Source: Pelosinus fermentans JBW45
GTDB lineage: Bacteria; Bacillota; Negativicutes; DSM-13327
Reading direction: 5' to 3'
NCBI RefSeq assembly: GCF_000271665.2
Contig: NZ_CP010978.1
Span: 962,501 to 1,026,500 of the forward strand
Length of the DNA: 64,000 bases
The notes under the pieces were generated by a model. It ran no database searches. It saw only the letters and a program-made list of their open reading frames with translations, and was not told where the DNA came from. Each line of letters starts with the position of its first letter. Within the stretch, counting starts at the first letter, position 1. Positions 1 to 9,400 of the stretch are shown piece after piece. Position numbers and translations under genes: made by a program.

Positions 1-562
1 CATCGATAGCATACTCTGTTCCTGGAATATACTGCTCAAGAATGAATTTGGAATCGCCAATTACTGAATTGGGAAAATTTGATTTCCAATTCATTTTGCT
101 TTCTTTTATATCTAAAATTGCGGCTTCTAGGTCTTGCCTATTATAGATTGTATATACCCCTAAACTTAGAAAACCAATTGAGGGCTTCAAAATAAAAGGG
201 GGATTAAATTTTTCGAAATTGATTTCATCCAATTCTTCCTCTGTAACTTCTTTATATAAGAAATCAGGATACATTGGACGTAGTAATTCTCTGAATTTAA
301 ACTTGTCTTTTAAAACACTTATCTTTTCAATAATTTCATGGTTAGACAAATTATTATATATCCAATCCAAAGCATTTTCCGATGTAGTATAGATCTTCCC
401 ATTCCGTTCATATTCTGCTTTCATCTGAGAATCGGTCAACAAATTCAACTGATATCGTTTCGCGGATTCTCTTGCAAAGTCATTGGCTAATACGGGTATG
501 TTATATTGGCTTAAATACTCTAACATCAAATCTGAAATATATGGTTTTTCTAATATAACCAT
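1..562 (-). CDS. ATP-grasp domain protein, 3' end outside window
   Basis: This leftward gene starts at the ATG ending at 562, behind a GGAG ribosome binding site, and stays open to the window edge (187 codons visible). The product begins MVILEKPYISDLMLEYLSQY and later reads PPFILKPSIGFLSLGVY and ILEQYIPGTEYAID. The 'K-P-x-x-G-x-x-S-x-G' stretch and the 'E-x-[YF]-I-x-G-x-E-[YF]' stretch are typical of the nucleotide-binding half of ATP-grasp ligases (carbamoyl-phosphate synthase / biotin carboxylase fold), which join a carboxylate to an amine through an acyl phosphate. The catalytic C-terminal part lies outside the window, so the substrate cannot be named. It is divergent from the MocR-type regulator at 682 and shares its short promoter region, which suggests that this regulator controls it. 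Confidence 0.75.
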   Translation of the reverse strand, partial: MVILEKPYISDLMLEYLSQYNIPVLANDFARESAKRYQLNLLTDSQMKAEYERNGKIYTTSENALDWIYNNLSNHEIIEKISVLKDKFKFRELLRPMYPDFLYKEVTEEELDEINFEKFNPPFILKPSIGFLSLGVYTIYNRQDLEAAILDIKESKMNWKSNFPNSVIGDSKFILEQYIPGTEYAID

Positions 563-626
563 TCTTTCAACTCCTAACAAATTTATAATATTGTTTGCTT
601 TTTTGAATTGTAACATTGCAATTGTC

Positions 627-652
627 TGCATGCAATATTATAATTGTATGCA
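627..652. promoter_or_regulatory. Near-palindrome, probable MocR operator
   Basis: A 26-bp imperfect inverted repeat (outer TGCAT/ATGCA, inner CAAT/ATTG; 20 of 26 positions symmetric) lies between the divergent ATP-grasp gene and the MocR-type regulator. Its location in the shared promoter region fits an autoregulatory site. No binding evidence exists beyond symmetry and position. Confidence 0.4.
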
Positions 653-681
653 AAACAATTTGGCTTAAAAGGAGAATTGAT

Positions 682-2085
682 ATGCCTGTCAATTCATTTG
701 ACAATTACCCTATGACTTGGAAACCAAACCTATCTGGTAAAAAAACACCATTATATAAAGCATTAGCAAAGCTACTAGAAGAAGATATTAAAAACGGAAC
801 TTTAAAACCAGGAGATATGTTACCACCGCAAAGAGAACTTGCTGATTATCTGGATATTAACGTAAGCACTATTTCTAGAGCTTTCAAGTTATGTGAACAA
901 AAAGGAATGATAAGTGCAACAATCGGTAAAGGAACTTATATCTCATCTGATGTGCATGTTAACAGCAGACTTCTAACTCCTGCCAAAACAAGTGGGTTTA
1001 TTGAAATGGGACCTACCTATCCAACCTATAGTCAAAATGATGTTGTAATTGAATTTATTAAAAATATGCTGGATCAGTCCAATGCCGCCGATTTTTTACA
1101 ATATGTTTCACCTTCTGGATCATTGCCGCAAAAATCATCTGGTGTAAAGTGGCTTAAAAAGGCGAATTTAAATACTACTGAAGAACATATCATCCTTGCT
1201 TATGGTGGTCAAAATGCTTTGTGTGCAGTTCTATCTTCTCTTTTTCAACCTGGTGATCGTATTGGTACGGATCCATTAATTTATTCAGGTATGAAAACGT
1301 TAGCCAAAATGATAGGAATCCAATTAGTTCCTATTCAACAAGAAGATTATGAGATATCTCCTGCATCGTTACGTAATTATTGTAAAAATCAAGGATTAAA
1401 AGGAATATATTTGATTCCTGATTATCAAAATCCAACTACACATTCAATGTCTTTTAATACTAGGAAAGAAATTGCAAGCATTGCAAAAGAATATAACTTA
1501 ATCGTTATTGAAGATGCAATAAATAGCATATTAAGTGAAAATAAAGGTGTCCCTGTTGCCATGCTAGCTCCAGGGCAAACCGTATATATTTCCAGCACAT
1601 CTAAGGCATTGTGTGCAGGACTGCGGATTGGATTTATCGTTACGCCTTCCATTTATAAAAGCAATTTAGAATTATCACTGTATAATATTAATCTGGTGAT
1701 ATCACCTTTTAATGCTGAAATCATTCGCCAGCTTATAGACTCTTCCCTTGCCGATAAAATCGTTGAGGAACGAAAAGAGATGATTGCTATACGAAACAGG
1801 TTAATAGATTCCATCCTTAATGACTTTCATCTTCTTGGTGATAAATATTGCTATTTTCGTTGGCTGCTGCTCCCCGAAGGTTGGACAGGTAAAACCTTTG
1901 AAGCATGTGCAAAAAATGCAGGTGTCCAAGTATATTGCGCCGAACGTTTTGCAGTTGGTAATTCCCCTGTACCTGCAGCTGTTCGTATCGCTATAACGGC
2001 TCCAAAAGATTTAGAGGAATTAGAAAATGGATTATATATACTCAAATCTATATTAAAACAAGCAGATGAGTTTACCATGCTATGA
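682..2085 (+). CDS. MocR/GntR-family transcriptional regulator with aminotransferase-like domain
   Basis: The product (467 aa) has an N-terminal GntR winged helix (about residues 15-90: 'LYKALAKLLEEDIKNGTLKPG', 'LPPQRELADYLDINVSTISRAFKLCEQKG') followed by a fold-type I aminotransferase-like domain. The expected PLP lysine is in 'YISSTSKALCAGLRIGF' and the preceding Asp/Tyr region in 'YLIPDYQNPTTHSM'. MocR proteins use bound PLP or an amino compound to control nearby genes. I chose the ATG at 682 because AAAAGGAG precedes it by a normal distance; an upstream in-frame ATG at 616 lacks a site and would overlap the operator. The divergent ATP-grasp gene is the likely target. Confidence 0.9.
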   Translation: MPVNSFDNYPMTWKPNLSGKKTPLYKALAKLLEEDIKNGTLKPGDMLPPQRELADYLDINVSTISRAFKLCEQKGMISATIGKGTYISSDVHVNSRLLTPAKTSGFIEMGPTYPTYSQNDVVIEFIKNMLDQSNAADFLQYVSPSGSLPQKSSGVKWLKKANLNTTEEHIILAYGGQNALCAVLSSLFQPGDRIGTDPLIYSGMKTLAKMIGIQLVPIQQEDYEISPASLRNYCKNQGLKGIYLIPDYQNPTTHSMSFNTRKEIASIAKEYNLIVIEDAINSILSENKGVPVAMLAPGQTVYISSTSKALCAGLRIGFIVTPSIYKSNLELSLYNINLVISPFNAEIIRQLIDSSLADKIVEERKEMIAIRNRLIDSILNDFHLLGDKYCYFRWLLLPEGWTGKTFEACAKNAGVQVYCAERFAVGNSPVPAAVRIAITAPKDLEELENGLYILKSILKQADEFTML

Positions 2086-2118
2086 AACTAATATAAAGAA
2101 AAAAGCGACTATCAAGTC

Positions 2119-2291
2119 TATGCATATTGTTTGATAGGAAATCGTACACCTGTTGATGAAGATAGGTATAGAGCCATTAGAACAAGTAATGCGGCGGCTA
2201 TGTGTACTGGTATAATAATAAACATCAGAGAGTAGGCAATCTGTTTCAAGACCGTTTTATAAGTGAACCAGTAGAAGACGATCAAGAATAA
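2119..2291 (+). pseudogene. Degraded REP-associated tyrosine transposase fragment
   Basis: Two short frames resemble pieces of the Y1-type (HUH) transposase found intact at 30782. One reads YAYCLIGNR, corresponding to YGYCLMDNH around the HUH motif. The other reads VYWYNNKHQRVGNLFQDRF, corresponding to VYWYNQKYERCGHLFQERF. They lie in different frames and the segment between them is deleted, so the gene is dead. The surrounding non-coding stretch (2086-2788) shows no other gene that I can support. Confidence 0.6.
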
Positions 2292-2641
2292 ATCAAGGGA
2301 ATAAATTCCTAGTTTAGAAGAAGGTAAACTGATTAAAAAAGTCGCGTAACGAAAATTTTACATAGGCGAACATTTTCAGTATTGCCTTTTTTAATATTCG
2401 GATGTTTGACTTTAGTTAGCTGGTCTCATGTCCCTCATTGGGATTAAAGAAACTGCCAAGTGTACAAGAAACCTGAGACAGAGCTTCACTTTGGTAAAAC
2501 AATGCTTATAATATAAAATCTACCGCTTTATTAATGACTTTGAGCATATGATTTCCCAGTATTTTATCATGTTTTCTAGGGGTTCGGGGTGACTCTGATT
2601 CACGTCTGGTATCTTAAATTGAAAATAAAGAAAGAAATAGG

Positions 2642-2666
2642 CTAACCTTTTGCTGACAAAGGTTAG
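2642..2666. other. Hairpin upstream of dapB
   Basis: A perfect 9-bp stem (CTAACCTTT / AAAGGTTAG) with a 7-nt loop lies about 120 bp before dapB. The following bases are not a clean T-run, so this is a weak terminator or a structured leader element. Its role is unknown. Confidence 0.35.
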
Positions 2667-2788
2667 TCTTAGAATATTTTACAAAGAGTGGTAAATAATG
2701 ATAATATTATATAGAGTTACGACATAGTCGTTAGATAAAACGAAATAAAGATTGCTTTTATCGTTAAATGAAAGTGGGGAACATTTGT

Positions 2789-3556
2789 ATGTTAAAGTTG
2801 GGATTGATAGGTTGCACTGGTAAATTTGGAAAAGACATCATAAAATATATTTTACAGTCTAAAACAATTATTCTTAATAAAGCTATAGCTAGGCAAGCTA
2901 ACCAATTTGTGGGACATGATATTTCATTATTAATCGGTAGTAATAATACTGGGATTATTATAACAGATAGTATCAAAGATGCTGCAAATTGCGATGTTTT
3001 AGTAGATTGCACAAACAAAGAAACATTTATTAATAATTTACCCAAATATGAAGAAATACTAAAACCAGTTGTTATAGCTACTACGGGTTTTAGTAAAGAT
3101 GATTTTATAAAAATAAATCAAGTTGCAAAAAAAATACCGATAGTATTTTCACCAAATTATAGTTTCGGATTCTATAATTTTCTTGAAACCGTAAAGTGCG
3201 CTGTTTCTAACCTAGATAGGGAAACAGATCTACAAATAATTGAGTACCATCATAATCAGAAAAAAGATTCTCCGAGTGGTACAGCTATTAGAATTTTAAA
3301 CGCAATATTGGAATCAAATCCTAAATTGATTGATAAAAATATTAATATAAACAGTATAAGGGCTGGTAGTATAGTTGGTGAACATAGAGTATTACTTGCA
3401 AACTGTAATAATGAAGAGATTGAACTTATTCATAAAATATCATCAAGAGAATCTTTATCAAAGGGTGTTGTTAAATCTGCTATATGGCTATGCTCAAAAC
3501 CAAATGGATATTATAGTATGGATGATGTGGCAAAGGATCTCATACAAATGGTATAA
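2789..3556 (+). CDS. dapB: 4-hydroxy-tetrahydrodipicolinate reductase
   Basis: DapB reduces hydroxy-tetrahydrodipicolinate with NAD(P)H in the lysine/diaminopimelate pathway, which also feeds dipicolinate synthesis for spores. The N-terminus carries the dinucleotide-binding loop 'GLIGCTGKFGK' and the middle carries the family signature 'EYHHNQKKDSPSGTA' (His-His, Lys and the SGTA substrate loop). The length of 255 aa fits the family. The ATG at 2789 is preferred over the in-frame ATG at 2768 because GTGGGGAA sits just upstream of it. The gene stands alone, with no other lysine gene adjacent, and a hairpin terminator follows. Base composition is markedly AT-rich. Confidence 0.9.
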   Translation: MLKLGLIGCTGKFGKDIIKYILQSKTIILNKAIARQANQFVGHDISLLIGSNNTGIIITDSIKDAANCDVLVDCTNKETFINNLPKYEEILKPVVIATTGFSKDDFIKINQVAKKIPIVFSPNYSFGFYNFLETVKCAVSNLDRETDLQIIEYHHNQKKDSPSGTAIRILNAILESNPKLIDKNININSIRAGSIVGEHRVLLANCNNEEIELIHKISSRESLSKGVVKSAIWLCSKPNGYYSMDDVAKDLIQMV

Positions 3557-3614
3557 CCAAGTCAGGGGATTTTAGCCACTAATACTTCGAAATATTCTTA
3601 AAAGCCGCACTAAC

Positions 3615-3634
3615 AAGGTGATACGCCTTTTTTG
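3615..3634 (+). terminator. Terminator after dapB
   Basis: A short stem AAGGTG/CGCCTT (one G-T pair) with a 3-nt loop is followed by a run of Ts. It lies about 60 bp after the dapB stop. Confidence 0.5.
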
Positions 3635-4020
3635 TTTTCCACCTATGATAAAGAATCTTGAGGAAAAGATGGATGGGGTTTGTATGGAGATTACCAATAT
3701 TTCAGCGACCATAGAGGGGTAACTGATAAGTGATGGGGTGATATAATGACCATGATAATTTGTGCCAAAAATGATTATGATGGGGTAACATAAAAATTTG
3801 AATAGAAAGAAGGAATTCCAATATTCCCAGAGTGGGATGAAAATGTGCTGGTAGCAGAAGCTTGGGATAATAAAGGGGATATAGTGATCGGAAACGGCGG
3901 TTGGCTTCTCTCTTGTTTTTACAGAGAAGAAAATAGAGACGGAAGTATTAAAAATATAATACAAAAAAGTTGACGGCTAAAGGTTTTTGTGTTAATATGC
4001 AAATAACCTAATAATGAATT
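3635..4020 (+). other. Gene-free stretch with eroded coding remnant
   Basis: No intact gene is seen. On the plus strand a short frame MTMIICAKNDYDGVT stops at once, and a second frame ends with WDNKGDIVIGNGGWLLS and a stop near 3974. These look like pieces of a decayed gene interrupted by stops and shifts; the family is not recognised. Confidence 0.3.
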
Positions 4021-4296
4021 ATAAAGCTAATAGTGGAGAGAAACATATATATTTTCTGTTCCAGAGAGCCGATGGTTGGTGGGAATTGGTAGCAGTAGTA
4101 TATAAAATAGTCACTTCTGAGTTGGCAGTTGAAATATGAAAGTAAACTGTGCCGGATTTTTCAAAGCATCCGTTATTGTGCTAGGGTTCAGTGATCTGAT
4201 GAGATATCATTATTCCCAGATATAACTGATAGTAATAAGGGTAGTACTGCGGATTTTACTTCTACCCCTTGCTTTGGCAAGGTGTAGAAGTTTTTT
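4021..4296 (+). promoter_or_regulatory. T-box leader RNA controlling brnQ
   Basis: The leader before brnQ shows hallmarks of a T-box: the Stem I region with AGAGAGC at 4063-4069, the GGTTGGTGGGAATTGGTAGC segment ending near 4093, and the T-box proper AAGGGTAGTACTGCGG at 4237-4252, whose complement can pair with the uncharged tRNA acceptor end. A strong terminator follows directly. The likely specifier is GTC (valine) at 4110-4112, immediately before ACTTCTGAG; this assignment is by eye. Uncharged tRNA would favour antitermination and brnQ expression, matching the transporter's substrate class. Confidence 0.85.
4259..4296 (+). terminator. Regulated terminator of the brnQ T-box
   Basis: CTTCTAC plus CCTTGC pair with GCAAGG plus GTAGAAG around a short loop, followed by six Ts. 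It begins just after the T-box sequence, as expected for the competing terminator of a transcriptional T-box. Confidence 0.85.
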
Positions 4297-4358
4297 ATTG
4301 CTCCAAAGTATATAAGTTGAGTTAAAGAATGATAAAGAATATGTAGGAGGCTATTTCT

Positions 4359-5714
4359 ATGTCAAATAAGATATCTTTAAAGGATATGACTGCTATTGGA
4401 TTGATGCTATTTGCTTTATTTTTTGGAGCAGGAAATTTGATTTTCCCCCCTAGTTTAGGACAAGGGGCAGGAGGTAATTTATGGCCTGCCATTATTGGTT
4501 TTTTAATTACGGGAGTTGGTCTTCCTTTGCTTGGGGTGTTGGCGATCGGTTTATCGGGAAGTGAGGATTCACAAGCTTTAGCTTCAAAAGTGCATCCGAT
4601 ATTTGCTACAGTATTAATGGTGAGTATTTATTTAACAATTGGACCTTTATTTGCGATTCCTCGTACGGCGGCTGTTTCTTATGAAATTGGCATACGTCCA
4701 TTTATGCCTAATGATAGTGGCGTGAATACGATAGGATTATCGCTATATACTTTATTATTTTTTTGTATTACGTATTGGCTATCTCTGAATCCTAATAAAT
4801 TGGTAGATCGAATCGGTAAGATTTTGACGCCCTTATTGCTGATAACCTTAGTAGTGATATTAGTACAACCGATTATAAATCCATTAGGAACCATTCAAAT
4901 GCCGTCTGTAGAGTATGCTAATTCCCCTCTATTTACAGGCTTTAAAGAGGGATATTTGACAATGGATACATTGGCATCTGTGGTATTTGGGATTGTGGTG
5001 ATTAATGCTATTAAGGCTAAAGGGGTTACAAAGTCCAAGGATATTACCAAGGTCTGTGCAAGAGTTGGTTTGATTTCCGCGGGATTTTTAGCAATTATTT
5101 ATGCAGCTTTAGCTTATGTTGGGGCGACTAGTGTGGAAACACTCGGGCAAGTTGCCAATGGAGGGATTATTTTGTCCAGTGTAGCAAATCATTTTTTTGG
5201 GCCACTAGGTAATGTAGTTCTTGGTTTGGCGATTATCTTTGCTTGTTTAACCACAAGTATCGGATTGATTTCTTCCTGTGCAACTTATTTTACAAAGATA
5301 TTTCCTCGTTTTTCATACAAACAACTTGTCGCAGGTTTTACGCTATTTAGTGCGGCTGTGGCCAATATGGGTTTAAATCAATTAATTGCCTTCTCGGTTC
5401 CTGTATTGGTAGCGTTGTATCCTATCGTTATTGTCCTAATTCTATTAGTATTTTTAGAACCCTTATTCAATGGTAAAAGGGAAGTTTATGTCTGTAGTAT
5501 CTTTTTGACAGCTCTTATTAGTCTGCTAGATGGTATGCAAGCAGCAGGCTTACAATTAATCCTAGTTCATCAGTGGTTAAACAGGGTTATGCCACTGTAT
5601 GCGGAGGGGTTTGGCTGGGTTGTGCCAGCAATTGTTGGGGTGGTTTTGGGATATTGTATAAATGTAGCTCGTAAGTCGAATTCGTTGTCAGCGGTAGGAA
5701 ATGAGCGTGGATAG
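4359..5714 (+). CDS. brnQ: Branched-chain amino acid transport system carrier (LIVCS family)
   Basis: The 451-aa polytopic inner-membrane protein imports leucine, isoleucine and valine by cation symport. The N-terminus 'MTAIGLMLFALFFGAGNLIFPP' and the following 'GQGAGGNLWPAIIGFLITGVGLPLLG' are the characteristic BrnQ signature, and about twelve hydrophobic segments follow. AGGAGG stands before the ATG. Expression is probably controlled by the T-box leader directly upstream. A large inverted-repeat terminator lies about 55 bp after the stop, so it is a single-gene unit. Confidence 0.95.
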   Translation: MSNKISLKDMTAIGLMLFALFFGAGNLIFPPSLGQGAGGNLWPAIIGFLITGVGLPLLGVLAIGLSGSEDSQALASKVHPIFATVLMVSIYLTIGPLFAIPRTAAVSYEIGIRPFMPNDSGVNTIGLSLYTLLFFCITYWLSLNPNKLVDRIGKILTPLLLITLVVILVQPIINPLGTIQMPSVEYANSPLFTGFKEGYLTMDTLASVVFGIVVINAIKAKGVTKSKDITKVCARVGLISAGFLAIIYAALAYVGATSVETLGQVANGGIILSSVANHFFGPLGNVVLGLAIIFACLTTSIGLISSCATYFTKIFPRFSYKQLVAGFTLFSAAVANMGLNQLIAFSVPVLVALYPIVIVLILLVFLEPLFNGKREVYVCSIFLTALISLLDGMQAAGLQLILVHQWLNRVMPLYAEGFGWVVPAIVGVVLGYCINVARKSNSLSAVGNERG

Positions 5715-5769
5715 CTGTGATAAAAAGAGGACTTGTTAAATAGTCTTTTTCAAAAGAGATGCATTAAAA

Positions 5770-5821
5770 TAAGAGTACCGTCTTGCCAAGGAGTATCTTG
5801 GCAGGACGGTACTCTTATTTT
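5770..5821. terminator. Strong bidirectional terminator after brnQ
   Basis: AAGAGTACCGTC and TTGCCAAG pair with CTTGGCA and GACGGTACTCTT to give a stem of roughly 20 bp, flanked by A-rich and T-rich runs on both sides. It separates brnQ from the convergent efflux operon. Confidence 0.85.
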
Positions 5822-5892
5822 CACCTAATGAAGGAAACTTTTTAAAAGGGAAAGATTGTTTATCCGTAATCCAAGAAATCCGTATTTTAGAC

Positions 5893-5930
5893 GATATAAT
5901 TAGAGCGTAAGATTCTATTTCTGTTTGTCA
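5893..5930 (+). repeat. Intergenic repeat, left copy
   Basis: GATATAATTAGAGCGTAAG followed by ATTCTATTTCTGTTTGTCA is matched at 11885-11930, where 8 bases are inserted in the middle. The two direct copies flank the whole efflux operon. The TATAAT inside may act as a -10 element, but no matching -35 is clear. Confidence 0.6.
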
Positions 5931-5961
5931 TGGTAAGTGACCAAAGGGAGCGTCCCTTCTG

Positions 5962-6225
5962 TCACTCATGCCGCTCCAGATCATCTTCATCACTAACCGA
6001 GGTGTGATAAAATTCAAAAAAAAGCCAAATTGTAGTTACTATGAATAGTGCACCTATGATAAATGCTATGCCTATTGCATACCAGAACAAGGATAGTACA
6101 TCAAACCATTCCAGATTATCGCCCTCCTTTGTTTTACCGAGTCCTCCGGCCGGTTTCGTCAGTGTAATGATGTAAAAAGCTATGGCTGGCGTTACTAGAT
6201 TACATATATAGACCGGTGAACACAA
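5962..6225 (-). CDS. Small membrane protein, start uncertain
   Basis: The frame encodes up to 87 aa with one clear membrane segment near the C-terminus (LFWYAIGIAFIIGALFIVTT) and an acidic tail ending DEDDLERHE. The first available start is TTG, without a convincing ribosome binding site. Inside, AAAGGAGGGCG precedes LEWFDVLSLFWYAIGIAF by a normal distance, which would need a CTG start and give a protein of about 50 aa. The DNA upstream (6226-6251) reads hydrophobically in another frame, so an older, longer gene may have been frameshifted. It is the last gene of the efflux operon by position. No family is recognised. Confidence 0.4.
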   Translation of the reverse strand: MCSPVYICNLVTPAIAFYIITLTKPAGGLGKTKEGDNLEWFDVLSLFWYAIGIAFIIGALFIVTTIWLFFEFYHTSVSDEDDLERHE

Positions 6226-6251
6226 TCAGCGTCAACAGAAGATGGATAAGA

Positions 6252-6467
6252 CTATTCCAGCGAACTGAGGCTGACTTTGGCCTGACCGGACGTTATCACG
6301 CGGCTGCCAACTTCAACACGGACATGTCCTTTTAACATGTAGAGGCCGGTATCGGTATCGTAATAGGTGGTATCGGCCGTGATGACAGGTTTGACAGCGG
6401 CTGGGGCTGCTGAGTAGGCTAAAAGATAGGAAAATAAAATAAAGAGTAACAACACGTTACGGTACAT
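6252..6467 (-). CDS. Short LptA/OstA-like periplasmic protein
   Basis: The 71-aa product has a signal peptide (hydrophobic core LLLFILFSYLLAYSA) and then one OstA/LptA-type beta segment: 'ADTTYYDTDTGLYMLKGHVRVE' with 'ITSGQAKVS'. Full LptA proteins, which bridge lipopolysaccharide across the periplasm, are at least twice this length, so this holds only about one repeat of the fold. GGAGG precedes the ATG, and the start lies immediately after the RND permease stop, indicating translational coupling. It may be a trimmed LptA paralogue serving the pump or the outer membrane. The family call is fair; the function is inferred. Confidence 0.6.
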   Translation of the reverse strand: MYRNVLLLFILFSYLLAYSAAPAAVKPVITADTTYYDTDTGLYMLKGHVRVEVGSRVITSGQAKVSLSSLE

Positions 6468-6469
6468 AT

Positions 6470-9400
6470 TTATGACCTCCAGGTTAATGGTGTAATATCA
6501 GGGCGGTTTTCATATGATGGTCTGGCCTTATACCAGGCCGCATACATGGTCGGTAAAATGATGAGTGTCAAAATGGTAGCGACAAAGAGCCCTCCGGCGA
6601 TAGCGACAGCCAGCGGTCCCCAGAAAACACTGGAAACCAAAGGCAGCATGCCCAGAATTGCCGCAGCTGCCGTAAGCATGATGGGGCGAAAACGGCTGAC
6701 GGTCGCATTGATGATCGCATCCCACAACGGTTCGCCGGAGTCGATATGCCGGTCAATCTGATCAATAAGTATAACTGAGTTTCTGATGATAATCCCGGCA
6801 AGTGCTAAAATGCCTAATTGTACGACAAATCCCATAGGGCGTCCGGTTATTAGCAGCACCGTGCTGACGCCGATCATACCCAGCGGTGCTGTTAACAGCG
6901 TCATGAGCATCTTGGGTATATTGTGCAGTTGAAACATGAGCAGGGTAATAATGATGATTACCATCACCGGTACGGGTTGGAGCAGCCAAAGCATGGATTT
7001 TTCACTTGACTCCGTGGAACCGTCGACTTTAATACTATAGCCTGGTGGCAGCGAGGCACGGAGTTCTTCTAAGTTTTCATAGGCGTCACTAGCAGCATCG
7101 TCCCCCAATACGCCTTCCGCGGTATTGGCCCGGACCGTAATCGTCGGTTTTAGATCACGCCGCCAGATCATACCTTCTTCAGCATCATAGCGGATTTTTG
7201 CGATTTGATCCAAAGGGACAAATCGGCCGCCGCCAAGGTGAATATTGAGATCTTTAAGGCGGGAAAGATCTTTGCGGCTGTCTGGATCAACGCGAAAAAC
7301 AATGCCGATCGTTTTATCCTTTTCGCGGAATTCCCCAACCTCCGTTCCAGATAACAAAGACTGCAGGTTGGTTGCCAATGTCTGACTGTCGATGCCTAGC
7401 ACACGGGCTTTAGCCTGATCAATGTCCAGATGCAGGACTTTGTTTTTTTCATTCCAGTCCAGACTGATATCGGTAAGGTGAGGATCGGCGGACATGATGC
7501 CCCGCACTTGTCCGGCGATGTCCCGGACTTTATCGTGATCAGCACCGCTGATTCTAAGCATAACCGGAGAAGGGTCCGACGTGCCGGTTTGGATGACTTT
7601 GGTGTTGCCACGCACATTGATAAATTCAGTGGCAAACAGCTTTTGGACTTTTTTCTGTAGTTCTACGCGAGATTGTAAATCTTTCGCTACAAAAATAAAC
7701 TGGGCAAAATTCGAATTCTCTATAGGTGGGTCGGCGGTCAGAACGAATCGCGGCGCTCCCCCTCCCAGATAATACGTATAGTTGATAATCTTATCATCCT
7801 GTGCAAAATGGCTTGCGAATTGCTCGGCTTCCCGCTCGGTTGCTTGCAGGGAGGCTCCTTCCGGCAGCTGCATTTCTACAATGAGTTCAGGACGGGTCGA
7901 GGCCGGGAAGAATTCCTGCTTGAGCAGTCCTAGTAGGAGAAGCGAGCCGGCGAAGCAGAGGAGGGTGCCAGCCAACACCTGACGGCGATGGATCATGCAC
8001 CAAGTCAGTAAGCGTTTAAACAGGCGATAAAATGGTTTATTGTAAGCAGCATGCTCTGCTATGTTGTCGGTGGGAGTGACCTTCAGTAAATGATACCCGA
8101 ACAGGGGGGCAGCCATAACGGAGATCAACCAGGAAATTAGGAGGGCGATGGTGATGACGGAGAAAATGCTGCCGACAAATTCGGAGGCGCTCCCCTTGGA
8201 GAACCCGACCGGAATGAACCCGGCGCAGGTGATGAGCGTGCCGGTTAGCATGGGAAAGGCGGTAGCAGTATAGGCATGGCAGGCGGCGTCAAAACGGCTC
8301 CAGCCCTCCTCCAGTTTCACGATCATCATTTCAATGGCAATAATGGCGTCGTCCACCAACAGACCCAAGGCGATGATAAGAGCCCCCAAGGAAACTTTGT
8401 GCAGGGCAATCCCCAGTATGTGCATGGTAATGAACACGCCGGCAATGACCAGCGGAATGCAGAGCGCCACAATGACTCCGGAACGAACGCCCAGACTGGC
8501 AAAACTGACTAAAAGGACAATGGCTACGGCCTCCGCCAGCGTTTTGACGAATTCGTTAATGGATTCTTTTACCACGGTGGGCTGATTGGTAACGGTATGG
8601 AGCTCCAGCCCCAGCGGCAGTTTCTGCTTGATCTGCGCCACCGCTTGTTCCAGGGATTTGCCTAAGGCAAGAATGTTGCCGCCTTTCTCCATGGAAAGCG
8701 CCAGCCCGATAGCCGACTGACCGTTGTAGACCATTTTCAGCTCCGGCGGATCGACGTAACTGCGTTCGATTTTGGCGATATCACCAAGGTGGAAGGTGTG
8801 GCCGCCGGAGCGCACCGGGAGATTTTTCAGGTCATTGATATTCTCAAACATGCCGGATACGCGCAAATAGATATTGTCCGAAGCGGTTTCGATCCTGCCG
8901 GACGCCGTCATGGCATTTTGCGCCTGTACGGCATCGGTAATGTCGGATGGGGCAAGACCCAGCTGCGCTAGTTTGGTGGATTCGATTTCAATATAAATTT
9001 TCTCTGCCTGTACGCCAACTAAATCAACTTTTTTAACACTGGGCACAGCCAGTAGCAGGCGGCGGATAGTTTCCGCTCGTTCCCGCATATCTTCGTAGCT
9101 GTAGCCATCACCGGTTAAGGCGTAGATGCAGCCGAATACATCGTCAAACCGATCATTGAAATAAGGACCGTCCACACCCTGCGGCAAAGTGGCTTTGATG
9201 TCATTGACCATATTGCGCACTTCCAGCCAGGTTGGATGCACCTTGTCTGCAACAACAACGTCCTCTTTCAATGATATGTAAATTACGGATTGTCCGGGAA
9301 CAGAATAGCTTTTCAGATAATCCAGTCCCGGTGTATCCTGTAATTTTTTTTCGATTTTATCGGTTACCTGTTCTTCCACCTGGCGGGCGGTAGCACCAGG

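Noticed and set aside
3572-3964. 130-codon minus-strand frame after dapB
   Set aside because: It has no ribosome binding site, overlaps the terminator, and its translation is a low-complexity aromatic mix; the plus-strand remnants explain the region better.
7396-8971. Several 60-83 codon frames opposite or inside the RND permease gene
   Set aside because: They are antisense or out-of-frame shadows of a GC-richer coding region with no ribosome binding sites.
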